Assembly: GCA_964607245.1 (NCBI GenBank)
Contig: CAZSIB010000001.1
Span: 186,001-250,000, forward strand
Source: CAZLPZ01 sp964607245
GTDB taxonomy: Bacteria; Pseudomonadota; Alphaproteobacteria; Micavibrionales; Micavibrionaceae
Reading direction: 5' to 3'
Length of the DNA: 64,000 bases
In this document: positions 26,159 through 34,707 of the stretch, in pieces
Position numbering within the stretch: the stretch's first letter is position 1
Layout of the letters: every line of letters starts with the position of its first letter
Program-made: the position numbers and the translations under genes
Notes under the pieces: model-generated
What the model was told of the DNA's origin: nothing
The model's input: the letters and a program-made list of their open reading frames with translations, nothing else
The model's database searches: none

Positions 26159-28402
26159 TTAAAATTTGTTACTCTTCGGAAACCCATTGGGGGGCAGCTT
26201 GCCCGCCTGCGCGCGGGTGCCAAGCCAGGGTTTCATATCAGAGACAGTCACCGTTTTGGACCCGGACGTGAATGTCACCCCGGTTTTAAGGGTGAACGCC
26301 TGGGCATCGCTGAACGCGCCGTCTGCGTATTTTTGCAAAATCACGCCCTTGCCTTTCCCCATTTCGGGGATTTGTTCCAAGGGGAACACGCTCATTTTGC
26401 GATTGGTGCCGATGATACAGAGGTGATCGGCGTCTTTCGGCAGGGCCAGGCACGCGGCAATTTCGGCCTGTGCCCCCAGGGTCATGATCTGTTTTCCGTT
26501 CTTGGTCTGGGCAAGACAATCCACCCCGCGCACAATGAATCCAACGCCATCGGTCGAAATCAATAAATAGCGCGCGTTTTCGTCATAGGCAGACATGCGG
26601 ACCACATCGGCGTCGCCCATATCGACCATCAGTTTAACAGGTTCGCCAAATCCGCGTCCGGGCGGCAATTTATCCGCCTGAATCGTGTAAAAACGTCCAT
26701 TTGTGGCGCAGAGGAGGAGTTTATCGGTGGTCATCGCGGAGAAAATAAATTTGCCGCGGTCGCCCTCTTTGTATTTCAAGTCATCGGGGTTGATCTCATG
26801 CCCCTTCATCGCGCGGATCCATCCCTTGTCCGAACAAATGATCGTCACGGGTTCTTTGGTGGTCAGGACCTCATCCAGATTTTCAAGGACAGCAGGGGCG
26901 GGCGCGGTGGCGATACGGGTGCGGCGCCGACCCAGGGGCGATTTCGGGTCATACGCCTTTTGGAGCGCACCGATCTGCCGCCCAATTTCGGACCATTGGC
27001 GCGTTTCAGAGGCGAGAAGTTTTTCAAGTTTGTCTTTTTCTGCCGACAGATCATCATGTTCCCGCCGGATCTCCATCTCTTCCAGTTTGCGCAACGACCG
27101 CAGGCGCATGTTTAAAATGGCTTCGGCCTGGTTATCCGTTAATCCAAACGCCTTCATCAGTTTGGGTTTGGGCTCATCTTCTGTCCGGATGATTCTAATG
27201 ACCTTGTCGATGTTCAGATAAACGATCAGATAGCCCTCAAGCACTTCGATCCGTGCGGTCACACGGCCCAGGCGGTGATTGGACATGCGGACCAAGACAT
27301 CGCGGCGGTGGTTTAAAAACGCCCGTAAGACATCACGGAGCGGCATCACCCGCGGCACGACGCCGTTATCCAGCACGTTCATATTCAAGGCAAATTTAAT
27401 TTCAAGATCAGTCGCGCGGAACAACGTCTCCATCATCAAAGTTGCATCCACATTGCGGGATTTTGGCACCAGAACGACGCGCACGTCTTCGGCACTTTCA
27501 TCTCGAATATCGTCCAGAAGCGGAAGTTTTTTATCCAGCAAAAGATTCGCAATCTGTTCGATCAATTTCGATTTTTGAACTTGATACGGAATTTCGGTGA
27601 CGATGACCTGGTATCCGCCGCCTTTTAATTCCTCAACCTGCCAGGTGGCGCGGAGGCGGAAACTGCCCCGCCCGGTTTGATAGGCGGTCAGGATATTTTC
27701 CTTGGGTTCAATCAGAACGCCGCCCGTTGGAAAATCTGGCCCCGGGATGCATTTCACGAGTTCCTTGTCGGTGGGTTCATGATCCAGCATCAAGGTGAGC
27801 GCGTCGCAGATCTCGGCGACATTATGCGGCGGAATATTGGTCGCCATGCCGACGGCGATGCCGGAGGACCCGTTGGCGAGAAGGTTCGGAAAATTGGCGG
27901 GTAGGACGATCGGCTCCATCGTGTCGCCGTCATAGGTATAGCGAAAATCAATCGCGTCTTCGCCAATCCCGTCCAAAAGGCGCATGGCGGTGTCCGTCAG
28001 CCGAGCCTCGGTATAGCGCATGGCGGCGGCGTTATCGCCGTCAATATTGCCGAAATTGCCCTGGCCATCGACCAGAGGATAGCGGACCGAAAAATCTTGG
28101 GCCAGACGGACCAGAGCGTCATAAACCGATTGATCGCCGTGTGGGTGAAACTTACCAATCACATCCCCGACCACGCGGGCAGATTTCTTGGGCGCGTCCT
28201 TGGGGTCAAGTTTTAATTCGCTCATCGCGAATAAAACACGGCGGTGAACAGGTTTTAATCCGTCGCGTACATCGGGCAAGGACCGCGACATGATGGTGGA
28301 GAGGGCATAGGACAAATACCGATCGGCTAGAAGCGTGCGCAGCGGTTGGTCAATCACTGCGTCATGGGGTGGACGTGCCGGAGGAGGGGATGTGCGTGCC
28401 AT
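26159..28402 (-). CDS. parC: DNA topoisomerase IV subunit A
   Basis: ParC is the DNA-breaking and rejoining subunit of topoisomerase IV, which decatenates daughter chromosomes. The 747-residue product has the catalytic Tyr130 (MRYTEARL), the GDVIGKFHPHGDQSVYDAL active-site segment, and a C-terminal beta-pinwheel. Length and C-terminal domain fit ParC better than GyrA. parE is not adjacent. The stop is followed immediately by a palindrome that may act as transcript end. Confidence 0.95.
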   Translation of the reverse strand: MARTSPPPARPPHDAVIDQPLRTLLADRYLSYALSTIMSRSLPDVRDGLKPVHRRVLFAMSELKLDPKDAPKKSARVVGDVIGKFHPHGDQSVYDALVRLAQDFSVRYPLVDGQGNFGNIDGDNAAAMRYTEARLTDTAMRLLDGIGEDAIDFRYTYDGDTMEPIVLPANFPNLLANGSSGIAVGMATNIPPHNVAEICDALTLMLDHEPTDKELVKCIPGPDFPTGGVLIEPKENILTAYQTGRGSFRLRATWQVEELKGGGYQVIVTEIPYQVQKSKLIEQIANLLLDKKLPLLDDIRDESAEDVRVVLVPKSRNVDATLMMETLFRATDLEIKFALNMNVLDNGVVPRVMPLRDVLRAFLNHRRDVLVRMSNHRLGRVTARIEVLEGYLIVYLNIDKVIRIIRTEDEPKPKLMKAFGLTDNQAEAILNMRLRSLRKLEEMEIRREHDDLSAEKDKLEKLLASETRQWSEIGRQIGALQKAYDPKSPLGRRRTRIATAPAPAVLENLDEVLTTKEPVTIICSDKGWIRAMKGHEINPDDLKYKEGDRGKFIFSAMTTDKLLLCATNGRFYTIQADKLPPGRGFGEPVKLMVDMGDADVVRMSAYDENARYLLISTDGVGFIVRGVDCLAQTKNGKQIMTLGAQAEIAACLALPKDADHLCIIGTNRKMSVFPLEQIPEMGKGKGVILQKYADGAFSDAQAFTLKTGVTFTSGSKTVTVSDMKPWLGTRAQAGKLPPNGFPKSNKF

Positions 28403-28621
28403 GTGCTATAGTAAAAAGATTCTTTGATCTTTGGGTTTATTCTGGCGCGTATCATCAAGGGTTTTCAGGAAAGGATCAAGGGCAATCTCGAGAAACAAAT
28501 AGTAGGCAGGTTTATCCTCTCACCCTCCTATCGGGTTTTTGCATTTTCGTGGGCTTCCCCCTCTGGTTGTCTAATCAGGAATATAGACCTATATAAATAA
28601 GATCACTTTGTGGCCGGTCCG

Positions 28622-29563
28622 TTACTTTAGGGCACCAGCGATTATAGGTTTAATCCCAGAAGGCGCAGTCGTTGGGCGTAGACCCGCGGTCCCTACTCCC
28701 GGAGATTGTAAAGAGGCCGAGATTTCAGGGGGGAGACCCGGATGATCGGGCCTCACATAAAGCCCGCGTTGATTTTCAAGCGGTTTTAATTTGTCGGTGA
28801 TCCCAATCGTCGTTTCCGCCCCGCCCATGAAGAGAAATCCGTCCTGGGCCATTTGTAGGCTCATGCGGTTCAGGACCTGACCTTTTGTTTTTTCATCGAA
28901 ATAAATCAGGACGTTACGGCAGAAAATAACATCAAAATTCCCAAGCGCTTTCATATCGGAAAGGAGGTTAAAATTGCTGTATTTGATCATCCCGCGAATA
29001 TCATCCGAGATTTGCCATTTATCTCCCACCTGTTTGAAATATTTCATGAGATGGGTAATGGGCAAGCCGCGCTGGACTTCAAATTGCGAATAACTGCCCG
29101 CGCGGGCGAGATCGAGGGCTTCATCACTGATGTCAGTGGCGATGATTTCGATGGTCGTGCCGCGCCAGAGGGATTCTTTCTCACGTAATACCATGGCGAG
29201 GGTATAGGGTTCCTGGCCTGTCGAGGCGGCCGCACACCAAATGCGTAGTTTTCGCGTTGTTTTCATCCGTGCCGGGTGAAGTGTCGGAAGGACGACATTT
29301 TCAAAAAGGGTGAATGGTTTTTGATCACGGAAGAACGATGTTTCGTTCGTCGTCATCGCCTCGATAATATCTTTGATCAAGTTTTTATCAGGCATGCCGC
29401 GCAAGGCGACTGTCATGGCATCGATATCGGCGAACGCCCATTTTTTGGCAATCGGCGTTAAACGGGAATCAAGGAGATAGGTTTTATCCGGTGTGACAAC
29501 CAACCCTGACTTTTCGTACAGTAGCTTTTGATAGAGGTCGAAATCACTTAACTTGACACCCAT
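28622..29563 (-). CDS. cheR: Chemotaxis protein methyltransferase CheR
   Basis: CheR uses SAM to methylate glutamates on chemoreceptors and so sets adaptation. The 313-residue product has the N-terminal helical domain (about 1-80, ending IIEAMTTNETSFFRD) and a Rossmann methyltransferase domain with WCAAASTGQEPYTLAM, ATDISDEAL and FDVIFCRNVLIYFD. The last 50 residues are Pro/Gly/Thr-rich and probably disordered. It is the last gene of the cheA-cheW-cheY-cheB-cheR operon, nine bases after cheB. Confidence 0.96.
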   Translation of the reverse strand: MGVKLSDFDLYQKLLYEKSGLVVTPDKTYLLDSRLTPIAKKWAFADIDAMTVALRGMPDKNLIKDIIEAMTTNETSFFRDQKPFTLFENVVLPTLHPARMKTTRKLRIWCAAASTGQEPYTLAMVLREKESLWRGTTIEIIATDISDEALDLARAGSYSQFEVQRGLPITHLMKYFKQVGDKWQISDDIRGMIKYSNFNLLSDMKALGNFDVIFCRNVLIYFDEKTKGQVLNRMSLQMAQDGFLFMGGAETTIGITDKLKPLENQRGLYVRPDHPGLPPEISASLQSPGVGTAGLRPTTAPSGIKPIIAGALK

Positions 29564-29572
29564 TATATACTC

Positions 29573-30715
29573 CTAGCGCATCATCACGGTGCGGTAAATC
29601 ATCGGGCCGATATCTTGAAGCGGTAAAACAGCATGACACAGACCGCCCGTCGCAACCGTGCCGGGCATGCCCCAGACAACGGATGTGGCCTCATCCTGGG
29701 CAACCAGTCGTGCGCCCATTTCCACCAATTCCTTGCTACTTAAATACCCGTCCGACCCCATGCCGGTCAAGATGACCGCGAGGATACGGTTTTTATAGAT
29801 TTGCGCGAGCGACCGGAACATCGGATCGACCGCCGGTCGGCAGAAATTTTCTGGGGGATCCTGGTTTAAACGGATTGTTGGTTTCCCGTCTTCTAACTTG
29901 ATCGTCATGTGGTTGCCGCCGGGCGCGATGTAAACCTGACCGGGTTGAAGTGTTTCGCCCTCGAGCCCTTCGCCAGCGGGGAGGCCCGTGTTTGCCGTAA
30001 TGTGCTTTGCCAGCATCGCGGTGAATGTGGGCGGCATGTGTTGCGTAATGACAATGGGGACGTCGATATCCTTGCAGGATTTGAGGACGGTAAAGAGGGC
30101 CGGGGGGCCGCCCGTCGAGCTACCAATCGCGACGATTGCGGGCTTGCCAGAAAAGGCGGAACGGGGATCGCGTAGGGCGATCGTCTTGTTTTGTCCAAAT
30201 TGAACGATCGGCACGCCGGTCTTTTTTGTACGCTCAACCTCCTCGGTCGCGGGGGCGGCGGTTGAGAATTTCTTTGACGCGCGGGCGATTTGTTTGACCA
30301 TATGGATCAGGTTCTCTTTAAATTCTCCGCCGCTTGAGATAATTGTCCCCGCTGCGGTTGGTTTGGCAATCGTATCGGCCGCGCCCATCGAGAGTGCCTT
30401 CATCGTGACATCCGCGCCCTTGAGAGAGAGTGTAGAACAGATGAGAACACGGGCGCCAGGGGCCGCCTTGAGGATCAAGGGCAGGGCGGTTAAGCCATCC
30501 ATCACCGGCATTTCAATATCGAGGATAATGATATCCGGGGGAGTCGACATTTTTTTTAAGGCATCAAGGCCTTGCTGCCCATCAGATGCCGTTGCGACAA
30601 CCCGGATTGAGGGATCTTCTTCAAGGACGCGCGATAAAAGTCCGCGGACAACCGCCGAGTCATCAATCAACATGACAGAGACAACAGGCGCAGAATTGGA
30701 TGTCGTTGTGGGCAT
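29573..30715 (-). CDS. cheB: Chemotaxis methylesterase/deamidase CheB
   Basis: CheB removes receptor methyl groups when phosphorylated. The 380-residue product has a receiver domain with phospho-acceptor Asp66 (ILDIEMPVMDG) and a C-terminal esterase with the triad Ser200 (GSSTGGPPAL), His226 (TQHMPP) and Asp322 (GMGSDGY). The linker (about 130-195) is longer than in E. coli, with a charged stretch. It lies between cheY and cheR on the same strand. Confidence 0.97.
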   Translation of the reverse strand: MPTTTSNSAPVVSVMLIDDSAVVRGLLSRVLEEDPSIRVVATASDGQQGLDALKKMSTPPDIIILDIEMPVMDGLTALPLILKAAPGARVLICSTLSLKGADVTMKALSMGAADTIAKPTAAGTIISSGGEFKENLIHMVKQIARASKKFSTAAPATEEVERTKKTGVPIVQFGQNKTIALRDPRSAFSGKPAIVAIGSSTGGPPALFTVLKSCKDIDVPIVITQHMPPTFTAMLAKHITANTGLPAGEGLEGETLQPGQVYIAPGGNHMTIKLEDGKPTIRLNQDPPENFCRPAVDPMFRSLAQIYKNRILAVILTGMGSDGYLSSKELVEMGARLVAQDEATSVVWGMPGTVATGGLCHAVLPLQDIGPMIYRTVMMR

Positions 30716-30768
30716 AAGCGCTCCCGGTAAGAATGGTCTTTTGTGTAAAAAACCAGTGTTTTTATTTC

Positions 30769-31140
30769 TTAGAGTAGGCCGATTTGAGAGAGTTTGTTTT
30801 CAACGATCTCTTTATCAAACGGCTTCATAATGTATTCATTTGCGCCGTTTTGCATCGCCTGCATGATATGCGACATATCGTTTTCTGTGGTGCACATCAC
30901 GACTTTTGGCGCATCACCGCCCGGAAGGGCGCGCATGGCTTGAAGAAATTCGAGACCGTTCATGTTGGGCATATTCCAATCGAGCATCACAAGGGCCGGG
31001 AGGCTCTTTTTCACGCTTTCAAGGGCGATGGCGCCGTCTTCGGCCTCCTCACAGATAAAGGTCAAATCCTCGAGGATGCGTCGCGCGACCTTTCGAACAA
31101 CGCGGCTGTCATCGACAATCAAGCAGGTCAAACCTGGCAT
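30769..31140 (-). CDS. cheY: Chemotaxis response regulator CheY
   Basis: This is a 123-residue single receiver domain that would carry the signal to the flagellar switch. Phospho-acceptor Asp54 sits in VMLDWNMPNMNG; the acidic pair is VDDS at residues 9-12, and the conserved lysine is in YIMKPFD. The frame stays open upstream, but the ATG at 31140 (MPGLTCLIVDDS) matches family length and has an AGGAG-type site. Confidence 0.95.
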   Translation of the reverse strand: MPGLTCLIVDDSRVVRKVARRILEDLTFICEEAEDGAIALESVKKSLPALVMLDWNMPNMNGLEFLQAMRALPGGDAPKVVMCTTENDMSHIMQAMQNGANEYIMKPFDKEIVENKLSQIGLL

Positions 31141-31162
31141 AATGGCTCCTTGGTTGTGTTTA

Positions 31163-31669
31163 TCATTCAGAAAGAGAGGCGTTATGGCCGATGCCCGAAA
31201 GAAGCTTCGGGACGTCCAGAACGACAAGTAATTGCCCAGAAAGACGGTAGATCCCATCGGATACAGCGCGGAAATACGGGTCAAGTGTACTGGGGTTTGA
31301 TTCGAAATCCCCGATATTCAGGTTCATGACATCACCCACCTTGTCAAAAATCAGGCTGTAGAGCTCCCCCTCATATTCGACAACGATGCTGACACCCGTT
31401 ACGTTTTCAGGGCGTTGGGAAAGTCCCAGGCGTTTGCGCATATCAATCGCAGTGACAATCCGACCCCGTAAATTCAAGGAACCAACAATTTCTGGTGGAG
31501 CCAGGGGAATGTGTGTCACAGTTTGGGTCCCGAGTACATCTTGGACCTGTAAGATCGGGATGCCAAAAATTTGTTGGTCAAGCATCACGGTCAAAAGTTC
31601 ATTCGTCTGGGAAATCGACGGCAATGTTTGGTGTATCGATTGAAGCGCGATCTCTTGTGTTGCGGTCAT
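31163..31669 (-). CDS. cheW: Chemotaxis coupling protein CheW
   Basis: CheW is the SH3-like adaptor that couples CheA to receptors. The 168-residue product has the family segments LTVMLDQQIFGIPILQVQDVL, GSLNLRGRIVTAIDMRKRL and SIVVEYEGELYSLIFDKVGDVM. The start codon immediately follows the cheA stop, so the two are translationally coupled. Confidence 0.95.
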   Translation of the reverse strand: MTATQEIALQSIHQTLPSISQTNELLTVMLDQQIFGIPILQVQDVLGTQTVTHIPLAPPEIVGSLNLRGRIVTAIDMRKRLGLSQRPENVTGVSIVVEYEGELYSLIFDKVGDVMNLNIGDFESNPSTLDPYFRAVSDGIYRLSGQLLVVLDVPKLLSGIGHNASLSE

Positions 31670-34342
31670 TTACGCGGCTCCTTTTTCAGTCGTAGGCGTC
31701 GAATCATTCGATAAAGCATCGGTCAGGGTCGAAAGCAATGTTTCTCGATCAAATTTTGCCACATATTTATTAAAGCCAACTTGATAACCATACTCAATAT
31801 CTTTTGGTGTGGCGTGCGAGGTCAACGCGACCATGGGGGTATTTGCCCATCGAGACCCATTTTTAACGCGCTTGACGAATTCAAGCCCATCCATTTCAGG
31901 CATTTCGATATCTGAAATAATCAGGTCAAATTCTTTGCCATCATCACAAAGTTGCATGGCTTTGACCGCACTATCGAGCACCGTCAAATCATATCCCGCG
32001 ACCGTGAGGATGGGTGTGAGCATATTGCGGAAGAAGGGGCTGTCATCCACCAACAGAAGTCTACGTTTTGCTGACTTTCCACGAGGATCTCGACTGGATG
32101 CATAGGTTTCGTCGTCGTGGTTTTTAAACCAGTTCTGATCCATTTTATGAAGATAATGCGCAACATCGACGATATCAGTGGCCTTCCCTGCAATGACCGT
32201 AGACCCCACAAATCCAGGTCGGTCAGAGTTCAGTTGGACATCGAGCGTGTCTTCGATGATATCGACGATTTGATCGACGACCAACCCCAGGGAACGCGTA
32301 CGGTCGGCAAAGACCAAGATGGACTTTTCCGGCGCGGTCATATCGACCTGATCATTGATGGGTAAGAGGGGCATCAGTTGATTTCGGTATTGGATCAAAA
32401 GGCGGCCGCCAGCGTTTTCGATCTTGCTCGTCGAAATGTTTTCCAGTCGAGCAATCAACGACAGAGGGACCGCCATGGGGGCTTGTTTTCCAGCCGTGAA
32501 CAGGAGGAGGGCCGTTTTTTGGCCGGATGTACTGGCGTGATCAATATTTTGTTTATCGCCTGACGCCTGGGATAGATCGACTTTGCCCATGGCTTTGGCA
32601 AGCCCTACCGGATCCAAGATCATAATGACGCTACCATCTCCAAGAATGGTGTTTCCGGAAAAAAGTTCGATGTTCTTGATGATTTTGGCCACAGGTTTGA
32701 CCACGATCTCTTCGGTGTCGAAAACGCGGTCAACGATAATGCCAAATTGATATCCGCCGACCTGGGTTACAACAATATATTTTTTCCCTTCGGCTAGGGA
32801 TTGTAAAAGCCCTGCCGAGCCTGCGTGATCACCGCGTAAGCGTAAAAGCTGTTCCAGTGACACAAGGGGAAGAAGCTTGTTGCGTAACCGGAAGAGGGGG
32901 GTACCATTGACCATTTCGATCCGGTTTTCCGATTGTGCCGATGTGAGGACAAGTTCGCGGACGGCGAGTTGAGGAATAGCAAAACGTTCCCCAGACGACC
33001 CCAGGATCAAGGCATTAACGATGGCCAGGGTCAAGGGGATCTTAATCGTGAAGGTCGATCCCTTACCCTCGACCGAGTTCATTTCGACGGAACCGCCAAT
33101 TTTCTCGATATTCGTGCGGACAACATCCATCCCAACGCCGCGCCCCGAGACAGAGGTCACTTTTTCCGCCGTTGAAAATCCTGCGCGGAAAATAAATTGC
33201 TGGATTTGTTGGACAGACATCGCCTCAAGCTCGTCGGGCGTGGCCAGATTGTTCGCGATGATTTTCTTTTTAATCTTGTCGAGTGGCAGGCCTTTCCCAT
33301 CATCTTCGATTTGGATGATGATATGTCCGCCCTCGTGGAAGGCACGTAGCACAATCGTACCGATTTCCGTTTTTCCCTTGCCTAATCGGTCCGCTGGGAC
33401 TTCGATTCCGTGATCGGCAGAATTACGGACCATGTGGGTCAAGGGGTCTTTGATCATATCCAAGACTTGGCGGTCAAGTTCGGTTTCTTCCCCGACCATT
33501 TGAAGGTCGATCTTTTTGCCAAGTTCCTTGGCCAAATCACGGACAATACGGGGGAGTTTTGACCATGCGCTGCCGATCGGCTGCATCCGGGTTTTCATGA
33601 CGCCTTCTTGAAGATCCGACACCACGTGGTTTAACCGTTGCAACGGCCCCGAAAATTCACTGTCCTTGCGGTTCCGCACGGTTTGGAGAAGTTGGTTACG
33701 GGTCAGGACCAATTCCGACACCATCGTCATCAGGTTTTCAAGGACATCCACGTTCACGCGCAAGCTTTGGCCGGCAATTGCTGATTCTTTGGTTTCTTTT
33801 GATGCGGCGGCGACATCTGTGCCATGAGATTCTGGTTCTGGCGTATGGGTTTCTGGTTTTTGTTCTGGTGCAACAGGAGCCGCCGCTACTTCCTCGCGCG
33901 GCGCTGTCGCAACGGGTTCGGGCGCCGCAGATGGTGTTGGTGCTTCTGCGGTCTCCGCCCCTTCGCGCCCCTCATAAACAGCATCCAAACGGACGGTGAG
34001 ATCCGTATCATTTCCTTCGGGTTCATGCCCGTTCATTTCAAGCTCAGCCAGCAAATAACGCACGCGGTCAAGGGATTCAAGGATCAGCGAGACATAGGCC
34101 GGGGTCACCCCCAGATCGCCATCACGGAATCGACCCAGCACGTTTTCGGCGCGGTGCGCGACCGTTTCAAGCCGCGGCAGCCCCAGGAAACCACACGTCC
34201 CCTTGATGGTGTGCATCAAGCGAAAGATATTCGAGAGAAGGTCGCGGTCATTCGGATTTTGTTCCAACCGAATGAGATCGTTATCAAGCGCCGAAAGGCT
34301 TTCGTTGGTTTCAGTCAGGAATTCGACGATTAAATCATCCAT
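31670..34342 (-). CDS. cheA: Hybrid chemotaxis histidine kinase CheA with C-terminal receiver
   Basis: CheA receives receptor signals and phosphorylates CheY and CheB. The 890-residue product has, in order, an Hpt domain with His44 (RLMHTIKGTCGF), a Glu/Pro/Ala-rich linker (about 125-190), a dimerisation domain, a HATPase domain (HMVRNSADHGIE, GRGVGMDVV), a CheW-like domain (about 435-575), a second CheW-like segment (about 610-740, QKTALLLFTAGKQAPMAVP) and a receiver domain (about 765-880) with Asp in ISDIEMPEMDG. The receiver may act as a phosphate sink. No separate P2 CheY-binding domain is obvious. It is the first gene of the operon. Confidence 0.95.
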   Translation of the reverse strand: MDDLIVEFLTETNESLSALDNDLIRLEQNPNDRDLLSNIFRLMHTIKGTCGFLGLPRLETVAHRAENVLGRFRDGDLGVTPAYVSLILESLDRVRYLLAELEMNGHEPEGNDTDLTVRLDAVYEGREGAETAEAPTPSAAPEPVATAPREEVAAAPVAPEQKPETHTPEPESHGTDVAAASKETKESAIAGQSLRVNVDVLENLMTMVSELVLTRNQLLQTVRNRKDSEFSGPLQRLNHVVSDLQEGVMKTRMQPIGSAWSKLPRIVRDLAKELGKKIDLQMVGEETELDRQVLDMIKDPLTHMVRNSADHGIEVPADRLGKGKTEIGTIVLRAFHEGGHIIIQIEDDGKGLPLDKIKKKIIANNLATPDELEAMSVQQIQQFIFRAGFSTAEKVTSVSGRGVGMDVVRTNIEKIGGSVEMNSVEGKGSTFTIKIPLTLAIVNALILGSSGERFAIPQLAVRELVLTSAQSENRIEMVNGTPLFRLRNKLLPLVSLEQLLRLRGDHAGSAGLLQSLAEGKKYIVVTQVGGYQFGIIVDRVFDTEEIVVKPVAKIIKNIELFSGNTILGDGSVIMILDPVGLAKAMGKVDLSQASGDKQNIDHASTSGQKTALLLFTAGKQAPMAVPLSLIARLENISTSKIENAGGRLLIQYRNQLMPLLPINDQVDMTAPEKSILVFADRTRSLGLVVDQIVDIIEDTLDVQLNSDRPGFVGSTVIAGKATDIVDVAHYLHKMDQNWFKNHDDETYASSRDPRGKSAKRRLLLVDDSPFFRNMLTPILTVAGYDLTVLDSAVKAMQLCDDGKEFDLIISDIEMPEMDGLEFVKRVKNGSRWANTPMVALTSHATPKDIEYGYQVGFNKYVAKFDRETLLSTLTDALSNDSTPTTEKGAA

Positions 34343-34407
34343 GGGATTCTCCCGCAGTAGAGATCAAAAATGAAGGCGACACAATTTTAAGTGTGCCGTG
34401 CATAACG

Positions 34408-34422
34408 TTAATTCTTCGTTAG
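34408..34422 (-). promoter_or_regulatory. CtrA-like box between cheA and the gspE-like gene
   Basis: On the minus strand CTAA-N7-TTAAC (34422-34407), one base off TTAA-N7-TTAAC, sits about 65 bases upstream of cheA. Read on the plus strand it is TTAA-N7-TTAG. It may serve cheA, the secretion cluster, or both. Confidence 0.4.
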
Positions 34423-34554
34423 CACCCTTCTACCACACATTCGGATATCTCCCAAGAGGACGGCGTACGGAATAGACATACCGGGTCATGGGGAGTGTGG
34501 ATCGTTTTGTAATACAGAAAATAAATCTTAACGAATTAAAGAGGAAATTCCGGC

Positions 34555-34707
34555 ATGATTTATAAACCGGAAGAACTCTGTTCCAAAGCCTTTTGCACAC
34601 CCCGAAGGAATCTGCGTGATGTCATCGAACCAAGATTTTTCCTCCTCTCTGGACCCCGTGAAGACCTATGGAGAGGTCATGCCCGATGCGGCAAAGAAAA
34701 AAGTTGA
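34555..34707 (+). CDS. Possible small leader ORF overlapping the gspE-like start
   Basis: AAAGAGGA stands seven bases ahead of an ATG that opens a 50-codon frame (MIYKPEELCSKAFCTPRRN and on). It runs across the gspE start in a different frame and ends at 34707. The ribosome-binding site is as good as any in the window, but the part inside gspE has no protein-like pattern. It may be a leader peptide or chance. Confidence 0.25.
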   Translation: MIYKPEELCSKAFCTPRRNLRDVIEPRFFLLSGPREDLWRGHARCGKEKS

